Shown here: positions 1 through 8,596 of the stretch, piece by piece
Numbering within the stretch: the stretch's first letter is position 1
Layout of the letters: every line of letters starts with the position of its first letter
Source of the DNA: Micromonospora costi
GTDB taxonomy: Bacteria; Actinomycetota; Actinomycetes; Mycobacteriales; Micromonosporaceae
DNA: 64,000 nucleotides
Direction of reading: 5' to 3'
Assembly (NCBI RefSeq): GCF_003626655.1
Contig: NZ_RBAN01000004.1
Location: 372,001-436,000, forward strand
Notes under the pieces: model-generated
Seen by the model: only the letters and a program-made list of their open reading frames with translations
Database searches by the model: none
Told to the model about the DNA's origin: nothing
Position numbers and translations under genes: made by a program

Positions 1-138
1 TGATCGACACCAGATCGCCGACATGGCGGTATCCGCCGGGCGGAGACCCCGCCACATCCGCGTGATCGACTCGACTTTCCTGAAGTCGCGCCGTCGGGAC
101 GCGCGGGACACCCCGACTTCCTGGAACCGGAGTCGATC
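1..138. repeat. Dispersed intergenic repeat, copy 1 (two hairpins)
   Basis: Two adjacent hairpins. Type A has arms at 15-29 (TCGCCGACATGGCGG) and 49-62. Type B has inner arms at 77-95 and 107-126 and perfect outer arms GATCGACTC (64-72) and GAGTCGATC (130-138). Closely related sequence recurs at 39751-39818 (type A only) and 62935-63119 (both types). No coding potential is seen. The 178 bases from 139 to the next gene hold nothing recognisable except its ribosome binding site. Confidence 0.75.
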
Positions 139-316
139 AATCCACACCCGCGCCGGCCCGGCTCCCCGGTGGCCTAGGATCGGGCCATGACTGCCGGGTC
201 GGCCGTGGGCCGTGCACAGGACGGACGCCCGGCCGCCGGTTGAGCACCTCGCGGGCCAGAGGCCCGCCCCGTCGCGAGACGTGCGTTCCGCCGCTCGTGA
301 CGGAAGGAGGTGAAGC

Positions 317-526
317 ATGAGTTGGCAGGATTTCCTCGCCCGGCACCGGGTCGGTGATGTCATCGACGGTGTCGTCACGGCGCAGGCGCCGTTCGGGTCG
401 TTCGTCGAGTCCGACGGTGTCACCGGCCTCGCGTACCAGCAGTCCTGGCCCGTGGGCACGCGGGTGACGGCCCGGATCCTCGACATCGACCCGGAGCGTC
501 AGCGGTTCAGTCTCGCCGCCGTCTGA
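317..526 (+). CDS. Small single S1-domain RNA-binding protein
   Basis: This 69-residue protein is essentially one S1 (OB-fold) RNA-binding domain: VGDVIDGVVTAQAPFGSFVE near residues 12-31, then a GLAYQQ stretch and ILDIDPERQRFSLA at the end, the usual S1 strand order. A strong ribosome binding site (GGAAGGAGG) lies just before the ATG. S1 domains bind single-stranded RNA in ribosomal protein S1, RNases and translation factors; a protein this small may be an RNA chaperone or ribosome-associated factor, but no specific role can be assigned. A GC-rich hairpin follows the stop. Family assignment is firm; function is unknown. Confidence 0.8.
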   Translation: MSWQDFLARHRVGDVIDGVVTAQAPFGSFVESDGVTGLAYQQSWPVGTRVTARILDIDPERQRFSLAAV

Positions 527-537
527 CCGGGCGCCGG

Positions 538-560
538 CCCGGGGGTCGGGTTCCCCCGGG
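538..560 (+). terminator. GC-rich hairpin after the S1 gene
   Basis: Perfect 8-bp stem (CCCGGGGG at 538-545, CCCCCGGG at 553-560) with a 7-base loop, 12 bases after the stop. There is no T-run, as is common for actinobacterial terminators. Confidence 0.45.
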
Positions 561-606
561 TCGGCGTGCGGCGCGCCGCCGTGTCGGCATGCGGCGCGCC
601 GCCGTG
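561..606. repeat. 23-bp tandem duplication
   Basis: Two head-to-tail copies (561-583 and 584-606) differing at one base. Each carries the palindrome GCGGCGCGCCGC, so each can form a short hairpin; the pair may strengthen termination before the MFS gene. Confidence 0.7.
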
Positions 607-662
607 TCGGACCCGTCTGGTGTACTCGCCCGGACCGGTACGCCTGACGGTGAGGTGACCAC

Positions 663-2099
663 GTGGTGGCAACGGACGAGCGGGCCCGCGACAGGCGCCT
701 CGCGCTCGTGGTCGTGGCGCTCGGCGCGACGTACGGCTACGACGGCGCGGTGATGGCCGGGGCGCAGCTCTTCGTGACCGATCGTCTCGGCCTGTCGACC
801 ACCGAACAGGGCACCCTGCACGCGAGCACGATCGTCGGCCTGATCCTGGGCACCCTCGTGGCGGCCCGTCTGGCCGACGCGTACGGCCGCCGGCGCACGT
901 TGGTCGCCGCCGCTGCCGGGTTCACCCTCGTGGCGACGCTGTCGCCGGTGGTGGCGCACCTGGTGTGGCTGGACTCGACGCGCCTGCTGCTCGGCGTCGG
1001 CATGGGCGTCATCCTCGTGGTGACGCCCATCTTCATCGCCGAGTCCGCCTCGGCGGCGGCCCGGGGGCGGATCGGCGTGCTCTACCAGGTGGCGACCGTG
1101 GCCGGGGTGGTGTCCGCGTTCCTCGTGGCGTACGGCCTCGCGGAGAGCCGCAACTGGCGGTTGATGCTGTGGGGTTCGGCGGTCCTCGCGGCCGTGGTGG
1201 TGGCGGTGCTGGCGTCCGTCCCGGAGACGCCGCGCTGGCGGCCGGCGGGTGCCACCCGCCGCGCGCCCGCGCCCGCTCCGGTCGGCGCGGGCGCTCCGAT
1301 CGACGCGGGCGCTCCCGTCGGCGCGGGCGCTCCGATCGACGCGGGCGCTCCGGTCGGCGTGCTCCGCGAGCTGTTCGGCGCCCGCTACCGCTCGGTGACG
1401 CTCTTCGTCGTCGCGCTCGGCTTCTTCGCGCAGATCACCGGCGTCAGCGCCGTCGGGTCCTTCAGTCCCCGGATCGTCCAGCGGATGGGCTACGAGGGGT
1501 ACTTCGCGATCCTGGTCGTGCCGGCGCTCATCCAGGTGGCCGGCCTGCTCGCCGCGCTCGCCTCGTCGTTCACCGTCGACCGGTTGGGCCGGCGGGCGAC
1601 ACTGCTCGTCGGCACCGGCATCATGGCCGTCGGGCATGCTCTGCTGGTCGTGACGTTCGCGGCAGGCGGGACGCCGGTCGTGGGTCTGGTCGGGCTGCTG
1701 TGCTTCTCCGTGGGTTTCAACAGCGGCTTCGGCGCGCTCATCTGGGTGTACGCGGCGGAGGGCTACGACGACCGCCTGCGGACGGCCGGCACGACGATGA
1801 TGCTGCTGCCGAACCTGCTGGCGAACTTCCTCCTGGCCCAGTTCTTCCTCACCGTGCTCACCGCCCTGGGCGGCACGGCCACGTTCACGCTGCTGGCCGG
1901 CGTCACCGTGCTCGCCTGGATCTTCGTCCTGCGGTCCGCCCCGGAGACCCGTGGCCGCAGCCTGGACGCGATCCACGCGTACTGGCAGGGCGGGCGCCGG
2001 TGGCCGGAGCAGGCCGGGGAGCCGCAGCCGGGGCGGGCCGGAGAGCCGCAGCCGGAGCCCGTCGTCCTGGCCCAACCGTCGGGTCCCCCAGGCCCCTGA
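663..2099 (+). CDS. MFS sugar-porter family transporter
   Basis: A 478-residue, 12-helix major facilitator. Sugar-porter signatures are visible: RLADAYGRRR after TM2, PETPRW after TM6 and PETRGRSLD after TM12, which place it with proton-coupled sugar (or sugar acid/polyol) symporters of the cytoplasmic membrane. Start is GTG at 663 after GGTGAGGTGACC. The central cytoplasmic loop (about residues 205-232) contains an Ala/Pro/Gly-rich repeat encoded by a 36-bp tandem duplication, and the C-terminal tail repeats a GEPQPG-type motif. No catabolic gene is adjacent, so the substrate cannot be inferred. Confidence 0.8.
   Translation: MVATDERARDRRLALVVVALGATYGYDGAVMAGAQLFVTDRLGLSTTEQGTLHASTIVGLILGTLVAARLADAYGRRRTLVAAAAGFTLVATLSPVVAHLVWLDSTRLLLGVGMGVILVVTPIFIAESASAAARGRIGVLYQVATVAGVVSAFLVAYGLAESRNWRLMLWGSAVLAAVVVAVLASVPETPRWRPAGATRRAPAPAPVGAGAPIDAGAPVGAGAPIDAGAPVGVLRELFGARYRSVTLFVVALGFFAQITGVSAVGSFSPRIVQRMGYEGYFAILVVPALIQVAGLLAALASSFTVDRLGRRATLLVGTGIMAVGHALLVVTFAAGGTPVVGLVGLLCFSVGFNSGFGALIWVYAAEGYDDRLRTAGTTMMLLPNLLANFLLAQFFLTVLTALGGTATFTLLAGVTVLAWIFVLRSAPETRGRSLDAIHAYWQGGRRWPEQAGEPQPGRAGEPQPEPVVLAQPSGPPGP
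1275..1358 (+). repeat. 36-bp tandem repeat inside the MFS gene
   Basis: Copies at 1275-1310 and 1311-1346 plus a 12-base partial copy at 1347-1358. It encodes APVGAGAPIDAG repeated in the loop between TM6 and TM7. It is in frame and so tolerated; copy number could vary between strains. Confidence 0.85.
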
Positions 2100-2261
2100 C
2101 CAGCCGAGCGGGGACGCCCGCCGCGCCGAGGTCGCGCGACGCGCGTCAGTTCGTAGGGAATCCCCCGATTCCCCGTCGGCGGATCCGGCATAGCGTTCGA
2201 TGTGCCGCCGCTGACCACCCTCGCTCGGGGTCCGGGCGCGACGGCCGGAAGGAGACCGTCG

Positions 2262-2804
2262 ATGCTGCCAATTCGCGTGGGCCACCGGTTCCCGCTGCTG
2301 GTGATGACCGCCGTGGCGGTGGCCGCCGTCGCCGGGTGCGGCGGGAAGGACGAGGAGCCGGCCCCGCCGGCGGCCGCGCCGCCGGCGGTCGAGACGACGG
2401 CGGAGGCCGCGGTCGCGGAGAGCCCGACCGCCGCCGCGCCCACTGTGGACGCCTGTTCCCTGGTGACGAAGGCCGAGGCCGAGAAGCTGGCCGGCACGCG
2501 GTTGGACGACGCCGCCCCGGTGCGCGAGACGTGTTCGTACACCGGCCCGGTCACGGGGCCCACCGCGCAGGTCGAGATCTTCGTGGGTGACGGCGCGAAG
2601 AAGATCCTCGACATCGACCGGCAGCTGGGGCACGAGTTCACGCCGCTGTCCGGGGTCGGCGACGAGGCGTACCTCGAGGACGGGCAGGTCTTCATCAACA
2701 AGGCCGGCCTGTGGATCTCGATCCGGCTGGTCCGGCTCAACGACCCGGCGGAGAACCGCAAGCCGCTGGAGGAGCTGGCCCGCACGGTGGCCGGCCGGCT
2801 CTGA
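2262..2804 (+). CDS. DUF3558-like secreted lipoprotein
   Basis: A 180-residue protein with a lipoprotein signal (hydrophobic run, lipobox VAGC around residues 22-25), an Ala/Pro/Glu linker and a globular C-terminal domain. The domain opens with VDACSLVTKAEAEKLAG and has a second Cys in ETCSYTG, the two-cysteine layout of actinobacterial DUF3558 lipoproteins. The ATG at 2262 is preferred over an in-frame start at 2202 because GGAAGGAG precedes it and the signal peptide then begins normally. It should be anchored outside the membrane. Function is unknown for the family. Confidence 0.7.
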   Translation: MLPIRVGHRFPLLVMTAVAVAAVAGCGGKDEEPAPPAAAPPAVETTAEAAVAESPTAAAPTVDACSLVTKAEAEKLAGTRLDDAAPVRETCSYTGPVTGPTAQVEIFVGDGAKKILDIDRQLGHEFTPLSGVGDEAYLEDGQVFINKAGLWISIRLVRLNDPAENRKPLEELARTVAGRL

Positions 2805-2926
2805 CCGCGGCCGGGGCACACGCTTCTTAGATCGTGACCTTAGCGGTGACGATCATGCGGGAGCGAACGTCAGCCGGGCTACCCCGAATCAGCAGAGCAT
2901 CGGGTATTCCCTTGTCCGCGTCGGGT

Positions 2927-2954
2927 GGTGACCTTCCGGGCCCGGAAGGTCACC
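2927..2954. terminator. Bidirectional terminator hairpin
   Basis: A perfect 28-bp palindrome with 14-bp arms meeting at GGGCCC, between two convergent genes (ending at 2804 and 3041). It can stop transcription from both sides. Confidence 0.6.
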
Positions 2955-3040
2955 GAAAATCTTGCTCGCCGAGCACTGCCGGGCCGGCGTGCGGGTGATG
3001 GACGGGGACCACCGGCCGGTGCGGCCGAAGATGCGTACGG

Positions 3041-3808
3041 TCAGGGCGGGGTTGTCCCGAGGATCGAGAAGAACGCTCCCTGGGGGTCGGTGAGCACCGC
3101 GAACCGGCCCCGCGTCAGATCCGTCGGCTGGACGGCGAGCGTCGCGCCCGTCCTCAGCGCCTCGGCGACGACCCTGTCGGTGTCGGTGACCGCGAAGTAG
3201 ACCATCCAGTGCGACGGAAGATCGCCCCAGTCTCCGCCGACCATGGGCATCATCCCGGCGACCGGGCGGCCATCCAGCTGCCACGTGGTATAGGTGATCG
3301 GGCCCATCGGTTGGTCGTCCGCCGCCCACCCGAACACCGACCCGTAGAACTCCTTCGCCCCGTCCCACTCCCGCGTCGCCAGCTCAGACCAGGTCAGCGA
3401 GCCGGGCACGTCAAACACCTCAGCCCCCGGCATGCCGAGCGACTGCCACACCCCGAACGACGCCCCGGCCGGATCGGCGAACAGCGCCGTCCGCCGGGAA
3501 CCGGGAGCGTCGACCGGCTCGGTCAGGATCCAGCCGCCGGCAGCGGTCACCCGCCGACAGACCCCCTCGACGTCATCGGTCGCCAGGTAGGGCAACCAGG
3601 CAGGCGGCCGTTGCGGGCCGGCCCCCAGCCCGGCACCGGCCACCGGCTTGCCCTGCTGGTGGAAGACGAGGTGACCGTCAACCGCGGCTTGCCGGTCCGC
3701 GTCGGCGACGGCCCAGCCGAACAGGGGCGCGTAGAAGCGCACCGCGCCTTGAAGGTCGCTGGTGACCAGGTCGACCCAGGCGGGTGCCCCCGGTGGAATA
3801 TCCGTCAT
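3041..3808 (-). CDS. VOC (glyoxalase/bleomycin-resistance fold) protein, two domains
   Basis: This 255-residue protein has two VOC modules in tandem, starting at APAWVDLVTSDLQGAVRFY (near residue 8) and SLTWSELATREWDGAKEFYG (near residue 135), each followed by an FGW motif. Such double-module proteins are common in Streptomyces and relatives (CFP30B type). VOC proteins bind metal or small ligands and include glyoxalases, dioxygenases and antibiotic-binding proteins; nothing here selects among them. The ATG overlaps the stop of a small upstream VOC remnant by four bases, suggesting translational coupling to it. Confidence 0.8.
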   Translation of the reverse strand: MTDIPPGAPAWVDLVTSDLQGAVRFYAPLFGWAVADADRQAAVDGHLVFHQQGKPVAGAGLGAGPQRPPAWLPYLATDDVEGVCRRVTAAGGWILTEPVDAPGSRRTALFADPAGASFGVWQSLGMPGAEVFDVPGSLTWSELATREWDGAKEFYGSVFGWAADDQPMGPITYTTWQLDGRPVAGMMPMVGGDWGDLPSHWMVYFAVTDTDRVVAEALRTGATLAVQPTDLTRGRFAVLTDPQGAFFSILGTTPP

Positions 3809-3942
3809 GGCTTCGGCTTCGCTTCCCCTGCTCGGGTGTGATCCGCTCGGTTCCAGCCGAACGGCCCCGGGTAGCGCGCGTCGGCGAGATCCGCGATGGC
3901 CAGGTCGGCCCAGCAGGGCGTGCCCGGCGGGACGGTGCTCAC
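3805..3942 (-). pseudogene. Truncated VOC-domain remnant
   Basis: A 45-codon frame with a good ribosome binding site (GAGAGGAG) before GTG. It starts like a VOC paralogue (TVPPGTPCWADLAIADLADA) and reaches a degenerate FGW motif, then loses homology and stops inside the start codon of the intact VOC gene. In the intact protein the matching stretch reads GAVRFYAPLFGW; here residues are missing (ADARYPGPFGW). The simplest reading is an old VOC gene that lost its 3' part but kept its translation start, now acting as a leader peptide. Confidence 0.6.
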
Positions 3943-4137
3943 GTCTACTCCTCTCGACTGGGGGCGGCCACCGCCGGCGCGCCCTGCCGGCATCGTGGCA
4001 CCGTTCGCGCGTCCTACGGGGCGGATCGGGCGAATCGTCAGCTGAACCGCCGTCCGGGTGCGCTCAGCGCAGGCGGTCGCGGGACCGCCTGCGTCGCAGC
4101 GCGCCGAACAGGACGTCGGAGGACGCCGCCGGGAACA

Positions 4138-5049
4138 TCAGCGCGTCGGCGCGAGCACGTCGAGCACCTCGTCGGCGCGCCGCCGCGACTCCCGCGCGTC
4201 CGCCCGCGGGGAGCCGATCTCGGGGTCGAAGTTGAGGTCGACGAAGAGTTCGGTGATGCCGGCCTCGGCGAGCCGTCCGAGGTCGGAGCGGATCTGGTCG
4301 AGCGTGCCGGTGAGCGGTTCCCGGTCGGTGCCGCCCTCGGGCCGTACCCGGACGGCCCCCCGGCAGACGAACCGCAGGGCGGCCGGGTCCCGGCCCGCCT
4401 CCGCGGCGGCGGCCTTGACGGTCGCGACGGCCGTGCCGATGCCGTTCAGGTCGGCCTGGCTGCCACTGACCCAGCCGTCGGCGAGCCGGCCGGCGCGGCG
4501 CAGCGCCTCAGGCGCCTGGCCGCCGAGCAGGATCGGCGGATGCGGCCGCTGCGCCGGCTTCGGCTCCATCCGCGTGGGCGGGACCTGGTAGAACTCGCCG
4601 CGGTGCGTGGTCACCTCGTCCTGCCAGAGGCTGCGCAGCAGCCCGATGAACTCCGTGGCCCGCCGGCCACGGCCCTGCCGGCTGGCGCCCGTCGCCTCGT
4701 ACTCCTCGGCCGACCAGCCCAGCCCCAGCCCGACGTCGAGTCGCCCGCCGGAGAGGATGTCGAGGGTGGCCGTCTGCTTCGCGAGCAGGACGGGTGGAAC
4801 GAACGGCATGTTGAGCACCGCGACGCCGAGGCGGACCCGTGTGGTGTGGGCGGCGAGGAACGCCAGCGTGGTCAGCGGGTCATGGACGCTGTGGTACGTC
4901 TCGCTCCAGGCGAGGTCGGCGGGGACGAGCAGGCGCTGGAACGTCCACAGCGAGTGGTAGCCGAGTTCCTCGGCGCGGCGGCCGACGTGGACCATGTGCT
5001 CCGGCGTGGCCCAGGAGCCGGAGACGGGCAGGGCGAATCCAATCTCCAC
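4138..5049 (-). CDS. LLM-class flavin/F420-dependent oxidoreductase
   Basis: A 303-residue luciferase-like TIM-barrel oxidoreductase. The N-terminus (MEIGFALPVSG) and AEELGYHSLWTFQRLLVP are typical of actinobacterial F420-dependent LLM enzymes, followed by the conserved LDILSGGRLDVGLGLGW near residues 95-111 and PPILLGGQAPEALRRAGRLA in the middle. It probably reduces or oxidises a small substrate with F420H2 or FMNH2. The GTG at 5049 is chosen because the protein then begins at the first barrel strand; the upstream in-frame extension is low-complexity. Neighbours give no hint of substrate. Confidence 0.8.
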   Translation of the reverse strand: MEIGFALPVSGSWATPEHMVHVGRRAEELGYHSLWTFQRLLVPADLAWSETYHSVHDPLTTLAFLAAHTTRVRLGVAVLNMPFVPPVLLAKQTATLDILSGGRLDVGLGLGWSAEEYEATGASRQGRGRRATEFIGLLRSLWQDEVTTHRGEFYQVPPTRMEPKPAQRPHPPILLGGQAPEALRRAGRLADGWVSGSQADLNGIGTAVATVKAAAAEAGRDPAALRFVCRGAVRVRPEGGTDREPLTGTLDQIRSDLGRLAEAGITELFVDLNFDPEIGSPRADARESRRRADEVLDVLAPTR

Positions 5050-5112
5050 GCCGGCACCGTACCGGGTTCCGGTGCCGTCCGCCCGGTACGACGCCGCAGC
5101 CCGATGGCGGGG

Positions 5113-5148
5113 GTGCGGTGGCTCCGGCGCTTGCCCGAGCCACCGCAC
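5113..5148 (-). terminator. Terminator of the tannase gene
   Basis: Perfect 12-bp arms (GTGCGGTGGCTC at 5113-5124, GAGCCACCGCAC at 5137-5148) around a 12-base loop, 5 bases after the tannase stop and before the LLM gene on the same strand. Confidence 0.6.
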
Positions 5149-5153
5149 CGTCG

Positions 5154-6701
5154 TCAGCGGTGGTTGTCGACGCAGGTGAAGTTCTTCGCCTCGGTGGTGG
5201 CGCCGTGGCCCTTGTACCGAGCCACCTGGGGGTACTGGCAGACCGGACGGGTGAGCGTGGGGTTGCCCGACGCGTCGGTCCGCTGGCCGATCAGCTGGCT
5301 CGGGGCCTTGCCGCGTTCGACCCAGGTCACCACGGCGTCCATCAGGTTGGTCGGCGCGGCACCCTGACCACCGCCACAGTGGCCGACGCCGGGCGCCACG
5401 AAGAACCGGGCGAACTTCTGCGTCTGCCTGGCACCGCCCATCGCCGCCTCCAGTCGCTGGTAGTAGTCCACCGTCCCACGGAAGAAGATCAGCGGGTCGG
5501 CGGTGCCGTGCCAGAAGACGACCTTGCCGCCGGCGTCGCGGAACGCGGACAGGTCCGGGTCGTCGGTCGCGATCACCGCCTGGTACTGGAGCACGGACTG
5601 CTGGAAGAGCAGCAGATACTGGTCGTAGGTCATCGTCCGCCAGTCCCAGCCGGGGTTCTGCAGGAGGAAGTAGCGGAACCACTCCAGCCCGACGCCGAAC
5701 GGCAGCTGGTTGCCGTCGACGCTGTTGTTGAGGCTCTGCAGGTTGGCACCGCGATCCAGCCCGTACCACAGGAACTGGCCGCCCGCGTCGCGCGGACCCT
5801 CCCAGATCTTGTTGACCACGTCGGCGTCCGCGGCGGTGAACGTGCCGCACCCGGTCGCGGTGCCGATCAGCGTACGGGCGTCGAACCGGCAGCCCTGCCA
5901 GTCCCCGATGATCCCGTCGGCGGCTCCGTCGCGCGGGTCGCATGCGGTGATCGCGGCCTGGGTGGCCAAGGCGAGCTTGCACGGCGGGACGACGTTGCCG
6001 GAGAGCGCCATTTGCAGCTGCCCCCAGAACTGCGCGGGGTGGAACTTGGTCCAGTTGACTGCCGGGGAGCCAGCGGCGATCCCGTCGTAGTCGCTCGGGT
6101 AGCGCTGCGCCTCCATGAGCGCCTGGCGACCGCCGGTGGAGCAGCCGTTGAAGTAGCTGTAGAAGGAGGTGTTGCCGTAGAACGTCTTGACCAGGGCCTT
6201 CGCCGTCACGGTCATCTCGTGGACACCGAGGTAGCCGAAGTCGGCGATGAGCTGCCAGTTGAGCGTTCCGTCGGGATTGAGCGCGAAGCTGCCGCTGCCG
6301 CCGGTGTGTCCGGTGTCCGTCGCCGCGGCGGCGTATCCGTCTCGCAGGGCGGCCGCCGGGACCGTGGTCGGCGAGCCGCCGGAGAAGCCACCGCCGCCCG
6401 CGCCCTGGAACCGGCCGTTCCAGTTCTCGGTCGGTAGCCACACCCCGACCCTGACCTGGTCGTTGGCGGGCGGGTTGGTGACCACCAGCTGTACCGCGCA
6501 GTGCGCCGGCACCGAGGCGGTGGCCGCGACCGTTGTCGCGCTGAGGACCGTCGTGTGCGGGAGGTCCACGGCGGTCAGGCTCGCGCAGGTGGTCTTCGGT
6601 CGCTTCGCGCCGGCGGCACTGGCGCCGGGCCCGGCCGACAGGATCAACGCGACGCTGGCCAGCATCGCCAGTCCGGTGAGAACAGTGCGTCTGGGTCTCA
6701 T
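5154..6701 (-). CDS. Secreted tannase/feruloyl esterase family hydrolase
   Basis: A 515-residue protein with a Sec signal peptide (MRPRRTV, hydrophobic core, ASAAG cleavage region near residue 30). It matches the tannase/feruloyl esterase family: nucleophile motif NGCSTGGRQA, acid region FWHGTADPLI and APGVGHCGGG, i.e. the Cys-Ser, Asp, His-Cys arrangement in which a disulfide ties the serine and histidine regions together. Members cut galloyl or hydroxycinnamoyl esters outside the cell, or terephthalate-type monoesters. A hairpin follows the stop. It lies about 2.5 kb from the pca operon but is separated by an exporter/TetR pair, so a link to aromatic catabolism is only suggestive. Confidence 0.85.
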   Translation of the reverse strand: MRPRRTVLTGLAMLASVALILSAGPGASAAGAKRPKTTCASLTAVDLPHTTVLSATTVAATASVPAHCAVQLVVTNPPANDQVRVGVWLPTENWNGRFQGAGGGGFSGGSPTTVPAAALRDGYAAAATDTGHTGGSGSFALNPDGTLNWQLIADFGYLGVHEMTVTAKALVKTFYGNTSFYSYFNGCSTGGRQALMEAQRYPSDYDGIAAGSPAVNWTKFHPAQFWGQLQMALSGNVVPPCKLALATQAAITACDPRDGAADGIIGDWQGCRFDARTLIGTATGCGTFTAADADVVNKIWEGPRDAGGQFLWYGLDRGANLQSLNNSVDGNQLPFGVGLEWFRYFLLQNPGWDWRTMTYDQYLLLFQQSVLQYQAVIATDDPDLSAFRDAGGKVVFWHGTADPLIFFRGTVDYYQRLEAAMGGARQTQKFARFFVAPGVGHCGGGQGAAPTNLMDAVVTWVERGKAPSQLIGQRTDASGNPTLTRPVCQYPQVARYKGHGATTEAKNFTCVDNHR

Positions 6702-6809
6702 TGTCCGTCCCTTCCGGTGGGTGGGATCACCGTCACCCCGGGCTGGGAGGAGGGCAATGAAGTGCTTCCGGCAGGTGGAAAGGACAAAATCGGCGCCGCG
6801 GCGCGGCGG

Positions 6810-8588
6810 TCACGGCACGGCGACGGCCGCGACGTCCCGGTCGGCGGCGACGCGCAGCGCCTCGACCAGCCGGCGGTAGAGGTCGTCGCCGGCGAGTAGT
6901 TCATCGTGCGTGCCCTGCGCCCGGATCCGGCCGTCGTCGAGGACGACGATCCGGTCGGCGTCGAGCACCGTGGAGAGCCGGTGCGCGATGGTGACCACCG
7001 CGCCCACCGCGGCGCGTTGCCGGACGCACTCGTGCAGGGCCGCCTCGGTGAGGCCGTCGAGCTGGGCCGTCGCCTCGTCCAGCAGCAGGACCTCCGGGGT
7101 CCGCAGCATCGCCCGGGCGAGCGCGATCCGTTGCCGCTGGCCGCCGGACAGCTCGGTCGACGACAGCGAGGTGTCCAGCCCGTCCGGCAGTGAGTCGACC
7201 TTCTCGTCCAGCTGGACGGCCCGCAGCACCTCGCGGATCTCCGCTTCGGTGGCGTCCGGGTGGGCGAACCGCAGGTTGTCGCGGATCGTGCCGGGCACGA
7301 CCGGGGTCTCCTGCTCGACGTACGCCAACCGGGCGCGTACCTGGTCGTGGGTCCAGGTGGCGTAGGGGCGGCCGTCGAGCAGCAGCGCGCCGTGCTCGGG
7401 TTCGAGGAACCGCAGGACGAGCGAGAAGAGAGTGGTCTTGCCGGCGCCCGATGGGCCCACGATGGCGGTGTGCCCCCGCCGGGGAATCTCCAGGTCGATG
7501 CCCCGGACGGCGGGCGGGACGTCCGGGCCGTACCGGGCGGTGACGTCCCGGAAGGCGAGGACGGGCTGGTCGGTGTCGGATCGGGGGTGGGTCGGGCTCG
7601 GCGCGAGCGCGGGGGTGGACGGCTCGACGCCGATCTCCTCGATCTCCCGGATCCGCCCGGCCGCCGCGACGCCGGCCTGCAGGGCCGTCACGTTCTGGGT
7701 CAGCTCGCTGATCGGCCCCATGAGTTGGAAGGTGTAGAGCAGGAAGGCGATGAGGCTGGAGATCTCCAGCAGGTCGCGCTGGGCGCGCCAGGCGCCGATG
7801 CCGAGGATCGCGATGACGGCCAGCTGGATACCGGTCCACGCGATCGTCCAGACGGACGCGCTGATCCGCGCGGCCCGGACGCTGTGCGCGCCGGCGTCCC
7901 GCGCGTCGGCGACGACCCGCTCCCCGAGGCGCGCCTCGGCACGGCTGGCCTTGACCGTGCGGATGGCCCGGAGCGCCCCTTCGAGGGTCCCGCCGAGGCG
8001 TCCCACCGACTCCTGCGCCGAGGTGGTCGCCCTGCCGATCGCGGGCAGCAGCGCACCCATGACGGCGGCGACGACGGCCACCGCGGCGATCGTGCAGCCG
8101 AGCAGGAACAGGTCGAGCACGCCCATGAGCACGAGCGTGCCGAGCAGGGCGATCGTGCTGTTGACCAGGCCGACGATGCTGCTGGACGCCTGGTGCAGCA
8201 GGGCGGTGTCGGAGGTGACCCGGGTGACCAGCTCGCCGCTCGGCCGGCGTTGCAGCTCACCGATGCGGGCCCGGAAGTAGCGGCCGATGATCGCGGTGCG
8301 GGCGTCGAGGACGATGTGCTCGGCCAGCGCGCCGAGGAGCCGCCACTGCCACAGGGTGATGGCGGCGCCGACGAGGACGAGGACGAGCAGCGCGCCGATG
8401 GGGCGGGTCATCGACTCCCCGGCGCCGAGGGTGTCGAGCACCCATTTGGTCACCATCGGCGTGGCGAGCCCGGCCGCGTTGGCGGCGAGGCCGAGCAGGA
8501 GGCCGAGAAGCAGCGTCGACCGGTGCGGGGTGAGGAACGACAGGAGCAGCCGTAGCCGGGGAAGGGCGAACGTGGTGGAGGACGGCAT
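6810..8588 (-). CDS. ABC exporter, fused membrane and ATPase half-transporter
   Basis: A 592-residue type IV ABC half-transporter that should act as a dimer. Residues about 20-320 form six helices; the nucleotide-binding domain has Walker A GPSGAGKTT near residue 377, signature LSGGQRQR near 484, Walker B VLLLDEAT and an H-loop AHRLST. MsbA/LmrA-like proteins export drugs, lipids or peptides. The start at 8588 (MPSSTTF) is preferred over an upstream in-frame ATG because the latter would run through the operator palindrome. Divergent from the TetR gene at 8662 across that operator, so probably induced when the regulator binds a ligand. Confidence 0.85.
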   Translation of the reverse strand: MPSSTTFALPRLRLLLSFLTPHRSTLLLGLLLGLAANAAGLATPMVTKWVLDTLGAGESMTRPIGALLVLVLVGAAITLWQWRLLGALAEHIVLDARTAIIGRYFRARIGELQRRPSGELVTRVTSDTALLHQASSSIVGLVNSTIALLGTLVLMGVLDLFLLGCTIAAVAVVAAVMGALLPAIGRATTSAQESVGRLGGTLEGALRAIRTVKASRAEARLGERVVADARDAGAHSVRAARISASVWTIAWTGIQLAVIAILGIGAWRAQRDLLEISSLIAFLLYTFQLMGPISELTQNVTALQAGVAAAGRIREIEEIGVEPSTPALAPSPTHPRSDTDQPVLAFRDVTARYGPDVPPAVRGIDLEIPRRGHTAIVGPSGAGKTTLFSLVLRFLEPEHGALLLDGRPYATWTHDQVRARLAYVEQETPVVPGTIRDNLRFAHPDATEAEIREVLRAVQLDEKVDSLPDGLDTSLSSTELSGGQRQRIALARAMLRTPEVLLLDEATAQLDGLTEAALHECVRQRAAVGAVVTIAHRLSTVLDADRIVVLDDGRIRAQGTHDELLAGDDLYRRLVEALRVAADRDVAAVAVP

Positions 8589-8596
8589 ACCTTGAT

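Noticed and set aside
507..2819. A 770-codon frame on the minus strand opposite the MFS and lipoprotein genes
   Set aside because: It is an Arg/Gly/Pro-rich shadow frame caused by third-position G+C bias; the + strand has clear family matches and ribosome binding sites.
4138..6441. One long minus-strand frame joining the LLM gene to sequence inside the tannase gene
   Set aside because: The tannase region is read in a different frame with a signal peptide and catalytic motifs; a terminator hairpin separates the two genes.
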